A stretch of DNA of 64,000 nt from CAWFFV01 sp963814985 (GTDB lineage: Bacteria > Chloroflexota > Ktedonobacteria > Ktedonobacterales > Ktedonobacteraceae): the NCBI GenBank assembly GCA_963814985.1, contig CAWFFV010000029.1, positions 372,001-436,000 on the forward strand, given 5' to 3'. Shown here piece after piece: positions 18,181-27,051 of this stretch (position 1 is its first letter; every line of letters begins with the position of its first letter). The translations under genes were made by a program, and so were the position numbers. The notes beneath the pieces are model-generated. The model searched no databases, was not told the origin of the DNA, and saw only the letters and a program-made list of their open reading frames with translations.

Positions 18181-18232
18181 CTGAATTCCTACTAATTCAG
18201 CGATACTGACAAAAGTATAGCAGAGATGTCAA
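18181..18232 (-). promoter_or_regulatory. putative crtB promoter/operator region
   Basis: Just upstream of crtB there is a perfect inverted repeat CTGAATT-CCTACT-AATTCAG (18181-18200) and, further upstream on the minus strand, TTGACA (18227-18232) followed by a TATACT-like box. The repeat would sit at or just after the transcription start and could be an operator, for example for a light- or stress-responsive regulator. No specific regulator can be named. Confidence 0.35.
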
Positions 18233-18258
18233 GAGGCGCACGCATGCCGTTCATCCTC

Positions 18259-19368
18259 TTAAGCGGCATATACGGCGCTTTTCCTTACCACATTCACAAC
18301 CTTTTGTATCTGCTCAGCGGTAAGTTCTGGATACATTGGCAACGAGACAATACGCTCTGCTACGGCCTCCGTTATAGGTAACATTCCTCGCTGGTAACCA
18401 TAATGAGCACACGCGGGTTGCAAATGAACGGGTATTGGATAATGAATTCCCGTTGCTATTCCTTCTTGCTCCAACTCACGACGGAACTGTTCCCGGTTCT
18501 GCACCTGTACCACATAGGCGTAATAGACATGTGTGCCCCAGGGCCAAATCATAGGTACCGTCTCTACCAGGCCTTGAAGCTGCTCTGTATAAACTTGTGC
18601 GTGTGCCTGACGGGCTGCGTTCCACTTTTCGAGATAGCGCATTTTTACACGTAATACAGCAGCCTGTACTTCATCCAAACGAGCGTTAACGCCAAGTACC
18701 TCATGTTGATAACGAATGCGTGAACCGTGATCACGTAAAATGCGTAGAGATTCAGCAAGTTCATTGCGACTGGTGACGCAGATGCCGGCTTCGCCGTATG
18801 CCCCCAGGTTTTTGCTATAGTAGAGGCTAAAACAGCCAATATCTCCCAGGCTGCCAACCCTTTGTCCATTATATGTTGCCCCGTGTGCCTGAGAGGCATC
18901 CTCAATGACCAGAAGACCATGCTCCCGAGCAAACTCCAACACCGGTTGCATTTCCACTGGATGGCCATACAAATGGACGGGGAGAATAGCACGAGTACGA
19001 GAATTCAGAACTTGCTCTAGTTGGGTCCAGTCCATCGTGTAGGTCTCTGGATCGATATCAACAAAAACAGGAGTTGCTCCCACTAGAGCAATCGCTTCAA
19101 CAGTAGCGATAAAGGTATTGGCGACAGTAATCACTTCGTGACCAGGACCAATTTCACAGGCACGAAGAGCCAGCATAAGCGCATCAGTCCCTGATGAGCA
19201 ACCCACTCCATAATTGCATCCGCAATACGTTGCGAATTCCTGTTCAAATGCCTGAGACTGTTTGCCGAGATAAAGCTGCATATCTGTAAGTACATTTTCG
19301 ATCGAAGTCATCACTTCAGATTGAATAGTCTGGTATTGTGTACGTAAGTCTACTAAAGGTATCTGCAT
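18259..19368 (-). CDS. DegT/DnrJ/EryC1/StrS family sugar aminotransferase
   Basis: PLP-dependent transaminase of nucleotide-linked keto-sugars, 369 aa. Diagnostic segments are IPLVDLRTQY at the N-terminus, GCSSGTDALMLAL, the FIATVEAI loop, VIEDASQAHGATY, the PLP lysine in FSLYYSKNLGAYGEAG, and a C-terminal HYPIPVHLQPA typical of the WbpE/WlbC/QdtB branch. Start set at the internal ATG at 19368, where homology begins; the 28 upstream codons to 19452 look non-coding. It is transcribed away from the phosphoglycosyl transferase. With the Gfo/Idh oxidoreductase (20422) and the hexapeptide acetyltransferase (34949) it could make an N-acetylated amino sugar for the exopolysaccharide; this pathway is inferred. 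Confidence 0.9.
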   Translation of the reverse strand: MQIPLVDLRTQYQTIQSEVMTSIENVLTDMQLYLGKQSQAFEQEFATYCGCNYGVGCSSGTDALMLALRACEIGPGHEVITVANTFIATVEAIALVGATPVFVDIDPETYTMDWTQLEQVLNSRTRAILPVHLYGHPVEMQPVLEFAREHGLLVIEDASQAHGATYNGQRVGSLGDIGCFSLYYSKNLGAYGEAGICVTSRNELAESLRILRDHGSRIRYQHEVLGVNARLDEVQAAVLRVKMRYLEKWNAARQAHAQVYTEQLQGLVETVPMIWPWGTHVYYAYVVQVQNREQFRRELEQEGIATGIHYPIPVHLQPACAHYGYQRGMLPITEAVAERIVSLPMYPELTAEQIQKVVNVVRKSAVYAA

Positions 19369-19645
19369 AGATATTAACGCCCCCGTTATAAATTGAACTA
19401 TCTGGGAAGCAAACCGCCTCCATAAGTTCCAACGTTTGCAAAGCTTAACCATAAGCCAACTAGTAAAATTTTGCTAGTGGAGTAATCAACTCATATAAAG
19501 TCGAGATTTCATAACCAATAATACTAGTTTTTAACCATTTTGATATGTAAGAATTTACCAACATTATGAATGGGAGTGGGTTATACTCATACAAACAGGT
19601 AGTAAAAAAGATATTACCTGTGCCAAAGACAAGTAAGGGGGTATT
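19369..19645. promoter_or_regulatory. divergent promoter region of the exopolysaccharide locus
   Basis: AT-rich gap between the DegT gene (minus) and the phosphoglycosyl transferase gene (plus). It carries TTAACCAT at about 19446 and 19531, and a near-palindrome CTAGTAAAATTTTGCTAG around 19470. The same decamer TTAACCATAA recurs at 34591 in the other large exopolysaccharide promoter gap. AAGGGGG before 19646 is a strong ribosome site. Regulator not identified. Confidence 0.4.
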
Positions 19646-20323
19646 ATGCAAGTTCTAACAGCACCTGTTCGGGAAACTATCAATATTGACCAGAGGTATT
19701 TGCGAGCTAAACGTCTGGTCGACATCCTCTTCACTTTGCTCATTCTACTGCCTCTTTGCCTTATCACAGCAATTGTTGCTGTATTTATTCGCTTAGACTC
19801 GGCGGGGCCTATTTTTTTTCGTCAGAAGCGTATAGGGCGAAATGGGGTTGAGTTTAATATGCTTAAATTTAGATCCATGTATGTAAATAGCGGCGATGCC
19901 AGACATCGTGAGGCTATTGCTAAATATATGAGAGGACAAAAGCTTGGTAATGGTACAACGATGGACCTCTTCTACAAAGATGTGAACGATCCCCGTATCA
20001 CCAAAGTTGGCCGATTTCTTCGCAAGACCAGCATTGATGAACTCCCTCAATTCTTTAATGTCCTGCGAGGGGAAATGACACTCGTTGGTCCACGTCCACC
20101 CCTTCTCTACGAAGTCGATCTTTATAGTCCAAATGATATGTTGCGTCTTTCCGGAAAACCAGGATTGACAGGCCCCTGGCAGGTTTATGGTCGTAGTAGA
20201 GTAACCTTTCAAGATATGGTCGAGATGGATATTGCATATCTTCAACGGCAGATCCTTCGGGAAGACCTCAAACTTATTGCTCTTACAATTCCCGTAATGA
20301 TCAAGGGAAGCGGAGGAGCGTAA
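19646..20323 (+). CDS. monotopic phosphoglycosyl transferase (undecaprenyl-phosphate sugar transferase)
   Basis: Starts repeat-unit synthesis by moving a sugar phosphate from a nucleotide sugar to undecaprenyl phosphate at the inner membrane face. At 225 aa it is the short, monotopic form: a single N-terminal re-entrant hydrophobic helix (residues 26-48, LVDILFTLLILLPLCLITAI), then the catalytic domain with GPIFFRQKRIGRNG, MLKFRSMY, the Asp-Glu dyad in TSIDELPQFFNVLRGEM, LVGPRPP and PGLTGPWQV. It lacks the extra N-terminal helices of WcaJ/WbaP. First gene of a plus-strand operon with oxidoreductase, flippase, SGNH hydrolase and transglycosylase genes. Ribosome site AAGGGGG is 4 bases before the ATG. 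Sugar specificity unknown. Confidence 0.92.
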   Translation: MQVLTAPVRETINIDQRYLRAKRLVDILFTLLILLPLCLITAIVAVFIRLDSAGPIFFRQKRIGRNGVEFNMLKFRSMYVNSGDARHREAIAKYMRGQKLGNGTTMDLFYKDVNDPRITKVGRFLRKTSIDELPQFFNVLRGEMTLVGPRPPLLYEVDLYSPNDMLRLSGKPGLTGPWQVYGRSRVTFQDMVEMDIAYLQRQILREDLKLIALTIPVMIKGSGGA

Positions 20324-20421
20324 AAAATCTCTCGATAGACATAAAAATCTCGATGGAATGACTTGAGTTGCTGATAAGGCTTGTGTGAATAGAAGAGATG
20401 TAAGGAGATAGAATTTAAGGA

Positions 20422-21423
20422 ATGCAACATTTACGTTTTGCGGTGATTGGCTGGGGATATTGGGGACCAAAGATTGCTCGAAATATTAATTCGCTACCAC
20501 ATTCCAGCATCAGTCTAGTGGCGGATTTAGATCCTCATCGTCTGGCATCCCTGATGGCAACTCAACCAGGAATACAAACGACGACGCAAGTGGAGGATGT
20601 CTTTTGTTCAGATGTTGATGCAGTAGTGATTGCTACGCCTGTATGTACACACTATCAACTTGCGAAAGAGGCATTGCTTCATGGCAAGCATGTGCTTGTT
20701 GAGAAACCACTGACGACAAATGTGGCCGAAGCAGAAGAACTGATAGCTCTGGCTGCTAAGCAGCAGCGTGTTTTGACGGTGGGGCATACCTTTCTTTATA
20801 GTCCTGCTGTTAATGAATTGCGTAAACTGATCCAAAATGGAGACCTGGGAAAAATCTATTGTGTCGAAGCAGAACGAGTAAATTTAGGATTGTATCGCAA
20901 TGACACGAATGTTATTTGGGATCTTGCTCCGCATGATATTTCGATTCTGCTCTACCTTTTTGGGGGAAAACCGGAGCAAATTAAGGTGCAGGCCCATGCT
21001 CATCTTCAACAGGGGATTCATGATATTGCCCACCTTGATCTTGAATATGCCGACGCAATGACGGCCCATCTCCATTTAAGCTGGCTTCACCCTTGCAAAA
21101 TTCGTCGTGTGACGGTGATAGGTGATGCGAGAATGGCAGTATATGACGATACCAACCCCGCTGAAATGATCAAGATTTATAACAAGGGGGCAGATGTCGA
21201 TGCTAATCCTGTCGTCTCCTACCGTTTTGGCGCAATCACAATTCCCCACATTGATTGGATTGAGCCGCTTCACTTAGAGTGCCAGGATTTTGCTAACGCA
21301 ATCCGCACGGGGGGAGAGACTCGTACAAATGGGAGTTTTGGTCTGGAAGTTGTACGAATATTGGTGGAAGCCCAAAAGGCGTTGCAGGAACAGGAAGAGC
21401 AACAAGCTAAGATAGCAATATAA
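20422..21423 (+). CDS. Gfo/Idh/MocA family NAD-dependent oxidoreductase
   Basis: 333 aa. The N-terminal Rossmann domain has FAVIGWGYWGPKIARN with the GxGxxG-like nucleotide loop, the VEDVF segment and VIATPV, followed by the conserved EKPL motif in VLVEKPLTTNVAEAEEL. The C-terminal alpha/beta domain includes WDLAPHDISILLYLFG, with the catalytic-site His of this family. Members near sugar transferases oxidise or reduce nucleotide sugars, such as WlbA on UDP-GlcNAcA, giving a keto-sugar for a DegT aminotransferase; both partners are present here, so this role is inferred. It lies 98 bases after the phosphoglycosyl transferase and 16 before the flippase. Confidence 0.88.
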   Translation: MQHLRFAVIGWGYWGPKIARNINSLPHSSISLVADLDPHRLASLMATQPGIQTTTQVEDVFCSDVDAVVIATPVCTHYQLAKEALLHGKHVLVEKPLTTNVAEAEELIALAAKQQRVLTVGHTFLYSPAVNELRKLIQNGDLGKIYCVEAERVNLGLYRNDTNVIWDLAPHDISILLYLFGGKPEQIKVQAHAHLQQGIHDIAHLDLEYADAMTAHLHLSWLHPCKIRRVTVIGDARMAVYDDTNPAEMIKIYNKGADVDANPVVSYRFGAITIPHIDWIEPLHLECQDFANAIRTGGETRTNGSFGLEVVRILVEAQKALQEQEEQQAKIAI

Positions 21424-21439
21424 AGAAGGTCTAGGCTAT

Positions 21440-23896
21440 ATGAGCGGACTCCGTAGAATTATAAGCAATACATTAATTTCTCTCTTTGGCCAGCTCGTAA
21501 CGTGGTCGTCAACATTAATGTTGACGATCGCTTACGGGCGTTTTCTTGGAGATATCAAGTTTGGCGAACTCACTCTTGCAACTACACTTGTTGCTCTGGT
21601 AGGTGTTCCTGTTGAGAATGGCTTCAACCAACAACTTATACGTGATATTGCAGAAGACGCTGAGAAAACACATAAATATTTATGGAACGCTTTATTTCTT
21701 AAAACGGCATTCTGGATATGCCTATATGTTATTATCCTCTTTATAGCATGGGCACTGGGGTATAGTGAAGAACAACGTAACCTTGTAGCCATTTGTGGCT
21801 TAACATTGTTTAGCGGATCCATCGTGACGACATTTGCTGCAATACACTATGCTTTCGAGCGAACGCTTTTTCCTGCTGTAGGGCTGATGCTTGAAAAAGG
21901 TTTGTCGGCCTGTGTGGGCTTTATCATGCTTAAACAAGGTGCCACCGTACAAACAATGGCACTTATCTTGTTAGGGGGATCAGTAATCGACGTTTTGTGG
22001 GTAGCTTTCTGGGTATTTCGTCTGAATGGATTGCATTTCGCTCTTGAGAAAGCAACCATCCGTAAACTTATGCATACTGGTATCCCTTTCATGATTTATG
22101 GGGCAGTGGGAGTTATCTATTATCGAATAGATACAGTGTTACTTTCCCTCATGGCTAGCACTGCCGTCGTTGGCTGGTATGGCGCAGCATACCGCCTTTT
22201 CGATACGCTTCTCTTTATTCCCAGTATTATTCTTAATGCAGTTATGTATCCTGTCTTTTCAAAGCTCTCTGGAAAATCTCAAGAAACATTAAAGCTGGCT
22301 ATCGAAAAATGCATGAGTTTCTTGTTCATTTGCTCATTTCCTATAGCCACTATAATGATTGGTGCTGCACCAAATATTATCGGATTTCTCTACCATCGGA
22401 CCGATTTTGCCAACGCGTCCCCTGTCTTGCAAGCACTGGCTCCAGGTCTGGTCTTCCTTTATCTTAATACCCTCTTTTGTGCCATTCTCGTCACTACAAA
22501 AAAAGAAAAGAAAATACCAGGTATGGCAACTGCGGCTCTGGTATTTAATCTTGGCTTGAATCTTCTCTTGATCCCTATCTATCAGCAGATTGGAGCAGCT
22601 GTGGTAACTTCTTTAACTGAGTTACTTCTGCTCTGTATTGCTCTCTGGCTTATGCCAAAGCATCTCTTGCCAGGAAAGGGCAGCTTGATGGTGGGGTTGA
22701 AAGCTCTGATAGCGGCTCTTGTTATGGCCCTGGTCATTTTCTTCTTGCAAACATTTTCGGTCCTGGTCATTTTACCGGCGGCTCTGGCAATTTATGGTGG
22801 TGCGCTTCTTCTTTTACGAGCAATACCACGCGAAGATATGCAAACTTTATATAAAGCAATCAAGCATAAAAACAAAAAAACTTCAACAGAAACTCTTACC
22901 CCTGGCGTGGTAGATGGGGATATCCACACACAAGCCTCAGAGAGTTTGCCATCTGCACTGGCAGAAGCCCCGCTTCCAGAAACAACCAGAGAAGAGGATG
23001 AGATCACAGAACGTCTGCCAGCCGTATACAGAGCAATCAAGTACAATGGTAGAGGGACATCAGCTGAAACCCTTGCCCGTATTATAGATCAAAACAATTA
23101 CACACAAATCCCGAAGCGCTTGCTAGCTATACTGGCAGAAGCCCCACTTCCGGAAATAACCATAGAAGGTGATGAACCCACAGAACACTTATATGTTGTA
23201 CTGACAGAATCCCCACTTCCAGAAATAACCAGGAAAGGTGATGAAGCTGCAGAACCTTTGTATGTTGTACTGGCAGAATCCCCGCTTCCAGAAGCAACAG
23301 GAGAAGAGGATGAGTCTACAGAACCCTTGTATGTTGTACTGGCAGAATCCCCGCTTCCAGAAACAACCAGAGAAGAGGATGAGTCTGCAGAACCCTTGGC
23401 GGAAGCGGAGCTTCCAGAGACAATCAGAGAAGAGGATGAGTCCACTGAACCCCTGTATGTTGTACTGGCAGAATCCCCGCTTCCAGAAACAACCAGAGAG
23501 GAGGATGAGTCTGCAGAACCCTTGGCGGAATCCCCGCTTCCAGAAACAATTAGAGAAGAGGATGAGTCGACAGAGCACTTGCTAGCCGTGCTGGTGGAAT
23601 CCCCGCTTCCAGAAACAATTAGAGAAGAGGATGAGTCGACAGAGCACTTGCTAGCCGTGCTGGTGGAATCCCCACTTCCAGAAACAATCAGAGAAGAGGA
23701 TGAGTCGACAGAGCGCTTGCTAGCCGTGCTGGTGGAATCCCCGCTTCCAGAAACAATCAGAGAAGAGGATGAGTCGACAGAGCGCTTGCTAGCCGTGCTG
23801 GCGGAAGCCCCGCTTCCAGAAACAATCAGAGAAGAGGATGAGTCGACAAAACGCTTGCTTGTCGTTTCAAGAAGGAAAAAACAAAATAGATTGTAA
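21440..23896 (+). CDS. oligosaccharide flippase (Wzx/MOP family) with a long acidic repeat tail
   Basis: Residues 1-475 form a Wzx-type lipid-linked oligosaccharide flippase of the MOP superfamily, with about 12-14 hydrophobic helices (ISLFGQLVTWSSTLMLTIAY at the N-terminus, YYRIDTVLLSLM, FYL-rich later helices). Residues 476-818 are unrelated to flippases: a soluble, very acidic tail built of tandem copies of ESPLPETxREEDExxExL. The DNA repeat is listed separately. The membrane part should move the undecaprenyl-linked repeat unit outward; the tail, predicted cytoplasmic after the last helix, may act as a spacer or a docking surface for polymerase or glycosyltransferases. No family with this fusion comes to mind. 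Same operon as 20422; 136 bases precede the SGNH gene. Confidence 0.88.
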   Translation: MSGLRRIISNTLISLFGQLVTWSSTLMLTIAYGRFLGDIKFGELTLATTLVALVGVPVENGFNQQLIRDIAEDAEKTHKYLWNALFLKTAFWICLYVIILFIAWALGYSEEQRNLVAICGLTLFSGSIVTTFAAIHYAFERTLFPAVGLMLEKGLSACVGFIMLKQGATVQTMALILLGGSVIDVLWVAFWVFRLNGLHFALEKATIRKLMHTGIPFMIYGAVGVIYYRIDTVLLSLMASTAVVGWYGAAYRLFDTLLFIPSIILNAVMYPVFSKLSGKSQETLKLAIEKCMSFLFICSFPIATIMIGAAPNIIGFLYHRTDFANASPVLQALAPGLVFLYLNTLFCAILVTTKKEKKIPGMATAALVFNLGLNLLLIPIYQQIGAAVVTSLTELLLLCIALWLMPKHLLPGKGSLMVGLKALIAALVMALVIFFLQTFSVLVILPAALAIYGGALLLLRAIPREDMQTLYKAIKHKNKKTSTETLTPGVVDGDIHTQASESLPSALAEAPLPETTREEDEITERLPAVYRAIKYNGRGTSAETLARIIDQNNYTQIPKRLLAILAEAPLPEITIEGDEPTEHLYVVLTESPLPEITRKGDEAAEPLYVVLAESPLPEATGEEDESTEPLYVVLAESPLPETTREEDESAEPLAEAELPETIREEDESTEPLYVVLAESPLPETTREEDESAEPLAESPLPETIREEDESTEHLLAVLVESPLPETIREEDESTEHLLAVLVESPLPETIREEDESTERLLAVLVESPLPETIREEDESTERLLAVLAEAPLPETIREEDESTKRLLVVSRRKKQNRL
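22965..23855 (+). repeat. in-frame tandem repeat in the flippase tail
   Basis: The core codes for SPLPETIREEDEST and flanking LLAVLVE residues. The complete unit is 69 bases (23 codons); several units are shortened to 57 bases (19 codons) by loss of the LLAVLV part. The 3' copies (about 23510-23855) are almost identical to each other, while the 5' copies are more divergent, which is the pattern of recent expansion by slippage or unequal recombination. All lengths are multiples of three, so the frame is kept throughout. Confidence 0.92.
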
Positions 23897-24032
23897 AAGC
23901 ACTAGAGAAGCAGACCAAATGCAGTTTTTAGCGGTATACCAGTAAAAATTATGAAATAGCGAGAATTATAGGAATTTGCCTATCCTCTTTATCACCGCTG
24001 GTTAGAGTAGAGAAAGAACAGAAGAGGCATCT

Positions 24033-25247
24033 ATGAGGTTACTTATGAAAAAAAAGTCATCAGGTAGGATCGTATTGTTTGTTGTCGGTATTATTATTCT
24101 TATTGTTATGTTGCCGTTATGTGCCTATCGCATTGTAGCTCAGTATACAGGAAGCGGTAACACGATGACAGCGAACTTTATAAGCGCTCCAGGACGACAG
24201 AACAACCAGTCATCTTCGCTGATTAGTCTGGATGTACCTGCTTATGCCTCTTCTGGCTATGATCCTGCATCTCAAGCGAATGATGACAGTTATGATAGTA
24301 CCTGGCGATCGCAAGAGATGCCGGCATGGTTATCGTACGATCTCTCAAGCGTACCTGCTACCAGGCGCAGCAAGGTATTAGTGGCATGGTACAACGAGTC
24401 GGGTAACTATGACCATACCATCATTGGGTATCCAGCATACAATTTACCTGAAGATTACACCATTGATGTCAATGCGCAGCAAGGTGGAGGACAACCGCCT
24501 GAATCTGGATGGGTCACACTGGTCAGGGTACAGGGCAACCATTATCACTCGCGCCAGCATGTAATCGATATGACTGGATATAATTGGATACGCATCGATA
24601 TAAGTAGAATTGATGGTTCTGCCGAGAACTATGATGCAAGTATAAATATGGATATCTTTGATGCGCGTACGGCTCTTGCGGATGATTGGATTTTCTTTGG
24701 CGCTTCAGTTACTGCTGGCTCGATGGGACACCAAACACTCAACGATGTGAATGCGTTCGCGCAGCTTATTCACGAAAAAATTCCCAGTCACTATCCTGTG
24801 CAAGAATCAGGAGGAATTGGCTATCTTACCAGTGCGGATGGAGTAAAGTATCTGAATACCTGGCTTGAATTATTTCCCGGAAAATATGTCGGGTTAAGCT
24901 ATGGTACCAATGATGCATTGGGTTGTGTAAGCCCTGATACGTTTTATGATCACTATGTGACGATGGTACAGGATGTGTTGAAGATGGGTAAGGTCCCCAT
25001 TGTGCCGCACATACCCTGGGGAAGAAACAGGAATATCCAGAACTGTGCACCAGCTTTAAATGCAAAAATTGATGCGTTGTATCAAGCTTTTCCGCAAGTC
25101 GTTCGCGGACCGGACCCGTGGGCTTTTTTTCAGAGTCATCAAAATCTGATCTCCACCGATAATATTCACCCAACTGAGGCAGGATTTGGCACGTATCGCC
25201 AACTATGGGCAAACGCCATGCTGGCAGCTGCCTACTCACATAAGTGA
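24033..25247 (+). CDS. membrane-anchored or secreted SGNH/GDSL hydrolase
   Basis: 404 aa with an N-terminal basic stretch and one hydrophobic helix (residues 12-35), so it is an anchored or exported enzyme. Residues 60-215 form a beta-rich accessory domain, possibly carbohydrate-binding. The SGNH esterase domain follows with Ser225 in FFGASVTAG, Asn293 in SYGTND, and Asp376/His379 in TDNIHPTEAG: blocks I, III and V of the family. It probably removes acetyl or acyl esters from extracellular polysaccharide. It lies in the operon with the flippase and, 32 bases later, the lytic transglycosylase-like gene. AGAGG precedes the ATG; a second ATG four codons later is also possible. Confidence 0.85.
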   Translation: MRLLMKKKSSGRIVLFVVGIIILIVMLPLCAYRIVAQYTGSGNTMTANFISAPGRQNNQSSSLISLDVPAYASSGYDPASQANDDSYDSTWRSQEMPAWLSYDLSSVPATRRSKVLVAWYNESGNYDHTIIGYPAYNLPEDYTIDVNAQQGGGQPPESGWVTLVRVQGNHYHSRQHVIDMTGYNWIRIDISRIDGSAENYDASINMDIFDARTALADDWIFFGASVTAGSMGHQTLNDVNAFAQLIHEKIPSHYPVQESGGIGYLTSADGVKYLNTWLELFPGKYVGLSYGTNDALGCVSPDTFYDHYVTMVQDVLKMGKVPIVPHIPWGRNRNIQNCAPALNAKIDALYQAFPQVVRGPDPWAFFQSHQNLISTDNIHPTEAGFGTYRQLWANAMLAAAYSHK

Positions 25248-25279
25248 GGTCTCTATGTGGTCTTCAGAAATTGTAGTAT

Positions 25280-26173
25280 ATGCGATCGTTAGAAATGGCA
25301 GAATGCGTCATGATAACAAGCACTAAAGTACGAAGAGCAGTTTTTGCACTGGTGAGCATATTTTTAGTGCTTGTTATTGTAATGCTAGCTGTATTCATTA
25401 CCCATAGGCCAGGAAAGCTCTGGCGTTTTGTTGCTTCTCATTCTATGCCCCCTCAAGCTGCGTCAACAATTGCGGGAGGGTTTACCACTTTACCGCCGGG
25501 ATCAGTGCTGCCAGACGAACAAGATTGTACTGCTCGCGTTCATCACTCTTCCTGGGAGCCACGATCGGATAACATGGAAGCTAATCAGAGCGTACCGACT
25601 CAAGAGCAAGTTGCTCAATTGACACCCTGGGGTCCTGCCATTGGCGTTGACGCAAAGGCGGACACATTGCGCAAACAGATCACTGGAAACTTTACGGGTA
25701 CAACAAATGAGATATTCCAGTGGGTTGCATGTAAATGGGGGATTGATGAGAACATTGTGCGAGCTGAGGCCGTCGTTGAATCCGACTGGCATCAAAGTCA
25801 AGTTGGTGACTATACTACTGAGCGTACTTTCTGTCCACCAGGAACGTGGGATGGCAAGGGATGTTACCAGAGTTATGGTGTTCTTCAGTTGAAGTATTAT
25901 TATTTTCAGAGCACCTGGCCGATGAGCCGTGAAGATACGGCCTTCAATGCAGAATATATCTACGGTGTCATTCGCACATGCTATGAAGGTTGGACGACAT
26001 ATTTAAACGACCGTACACCTTTACCGGGCTATTCACGCTACCATGCAGGCGATATCTGGGGTTGTCTTGGCAGATGGTATAGCGGTGGTTGGTATGACCA
26101 GGGCGCGATTGATTATATTGACAAGGTAAAGACTGCACTCACAAATGAGGATTGGTTGCAAGCTGGCTTCTAG
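25280..26173 (+). CDS. lytic transglycosylase-like (SLT domain) membrane-anchored protein
   Basis: 297 aa. A single hydrophobic helix at residues 20-40 anchors or exports the protein; a linker follows, and a lysozyme-like domain occupies residues 140-290. The likely catalytic Glu157 lies in RAEAVVESDW, and the SYGVLQLK segment corresponds to the conserved GLMQ-like motif. Cys pairs in ACKWG, FCPPG, GCYQS, RTCYEG and WGCLG suggest disulfides outside the cell. It may cleave peptidoglycan to let the polysaccharide machinery pass, or cleave the polymer itself. No clear ribosome site; starts at 25280 or 25310 (MITSTKVRR) are equally possible. Last gene before a long palindrome. Confidence 0.75.
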   Translation: MRSLEMAECVMITSTKVRRAVFALVSIFLVLVIVMLAVFITHRPGKLWRFVASHSMPPQAASTIAGGFTTLPPGSVLPDEQDCTARVHHSSWEPRSDNMEANQSVPTQEQVAQLTPWGPAIGVDAKADTLRKQITGNFTGTTNEIFQWVACKWGIDENIVRAEAVVESDWHQSQVGDYTTERTFCPPGTWDGKGCYQSYGVLQLKYYYFQSTWPMSREDTAFNAEYIYGVIRTCYEGWTTYLNDRTPLPGYSRYHAGDIWGCLGRWYSGGWYDQGAIDYIDKVKTALTNEDWLQAGF

Positions 26174-26211
26174 CTCAGATTATTGCTTGTTGTTGATACC
26201 TACATCTCTTA

Positions 26212-26282
26212 GTGTATGGGTTTTGTCGTGTGTGGAGGAGGTTGCGGCGCAACCTCCTCCACACACGACAAAACCCATACAC
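26212..26282. terminator. perfect 71-base palindrome between convergent genes
   Basis: A 35-base arm starting GTGTATGGGTTTTGTCG is followed by one central G and then its exact reverse complement, with no mismatch. It sits between the transglycosylase gene (plus) and the FkbM gene (minus), so it can act as a bidirectional terminator. The arm is much longer than typical terminators and there is no real loop, so it may instead be a small mobile palindrome or a fold-back assembly artefact. Confidence 0.6.
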
Positions 26283-26301
26283 TATCCACATCTTCAGGAT
26301 A

Positions 26302-27042
26302 TCAGGGCCGGGCGATGTAATCCCAGCATGCGTCCTTTGCAAATGCTTCTTCAAATTGGACTAACGTATATGGGCCATTGCCGTCTAGATCGAAAATACG
26401 CAATCCAGCCCTCTCAGTAAGTATCTGGAAGATATGTTGTGGCTGAGTATCATAATATGCTGCTCCCCCCTTGCCGTGCTCGAAAATGATAACAGGTTTA
26501 TGGCGGGAGATTGTCTCAATGGCTCCCTCAAAAACCTGGAGTTCGGCTCCTTCGACATCAATTTTGATCAGTGTGGGTATATAATCGGCTGGCAGACTAC
26601 GATCAAGTGCTTCAGTCTTTACGGTCAATTTCTCAATTTGCTGATCTTCTGAATGAAATCTTTCACGAAATCCGCTTTCGGCAGGTACATTTTTCACATA
26701 GGTAAAGGTTGTCTGTCCTACCTTGTTCGATACTGCGGCCAGGCGCACATCGACTGAGGGGTGCTGCTCGCGAAGACGTTTATTTAAGTGGGGTAAAGGT
26801 TCATATGCAATATGTTTGCCACGAGGAGCAACCCGTAGTATCTCTGCCAGAATCCTACCTCTGTATGCTCCAATGTCAATACAATTCGAGTCCTCTTTCA
26901 AAACAGATTTGAGTAGCTTCCGTAAGTTTTCACTTTCAACGCGGTCATGTCTATATCGAGGTAACACAGCTGCTCGCATCCTTCGCAGTTGATCATCAAT
27001 GCCAAGCCTGCTAGCCGTGTCTATTAACCTATCTCGCAGCAT
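26302..27042 (-). CDS. FkbM family methyltransferase
   Basis: SAM-dependent O-methyltransferase, 247 aa. The SAM-binding segment is CIDIGAYRGRIL, followed by YEPLPHLNKRL and the FkbM signature LIKIDVEGAELQVFEGA with a closing VIIFEHGKGG. FkbM enzymes in polysaccharide clusters often methylate sugar hydroxyls, so it may cap or modify the exopolysaccharide; the acceptor is unknown. The ribosome site AGGAGG is just before two adjacent ATGs; the second (27042) has the better spacing. It is the last gene of the minus-strand glycosyltransferase operon, nine bases after the previous stop. Confidence 0.9.
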   Translation of the reverse strand: MLRDRLIDTASRLGIDDQLRRMRAAVLPRYRHDRVESENLRKLLKSVLKEDSNCIDIGAYRGRILAEILRVAPRGKHIAYEPLPHLNKRLREQHPSVDVRLAAVSNKVGQTTFTYVKNVPAESGFRERFHSEDQQIEKLTVKTEALDRSLPADYIPTLIKIDVEGAELQVFEGAIETISRHKPVIIFEHGKGGAAYYDTQPQHIFQILTERAGLRIFDLDGNGPYTLVQFEEAFAKDACWDYIARP

Positions 27043-27051
27043 CATTTCCTC

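Noticed and set aside
19793..20470. 225-codon open frame on the minus strand
   Set aside because: It is antisense to the phosphoglycosyl transferase, whose catalytic motifs are all on the plus strand; no ribosome site or domain.
23189..23578. minus-strand frame made of repeated GFCQYNIQ-like units
   Set aside because: It is only the reverse reading of the in-frame flippase repeat.
22965..23855. possible CRISPR array
   Set aside because: The repeats are contiguous coding units in frame without unique spacers of constant size, and no cas genes are present.
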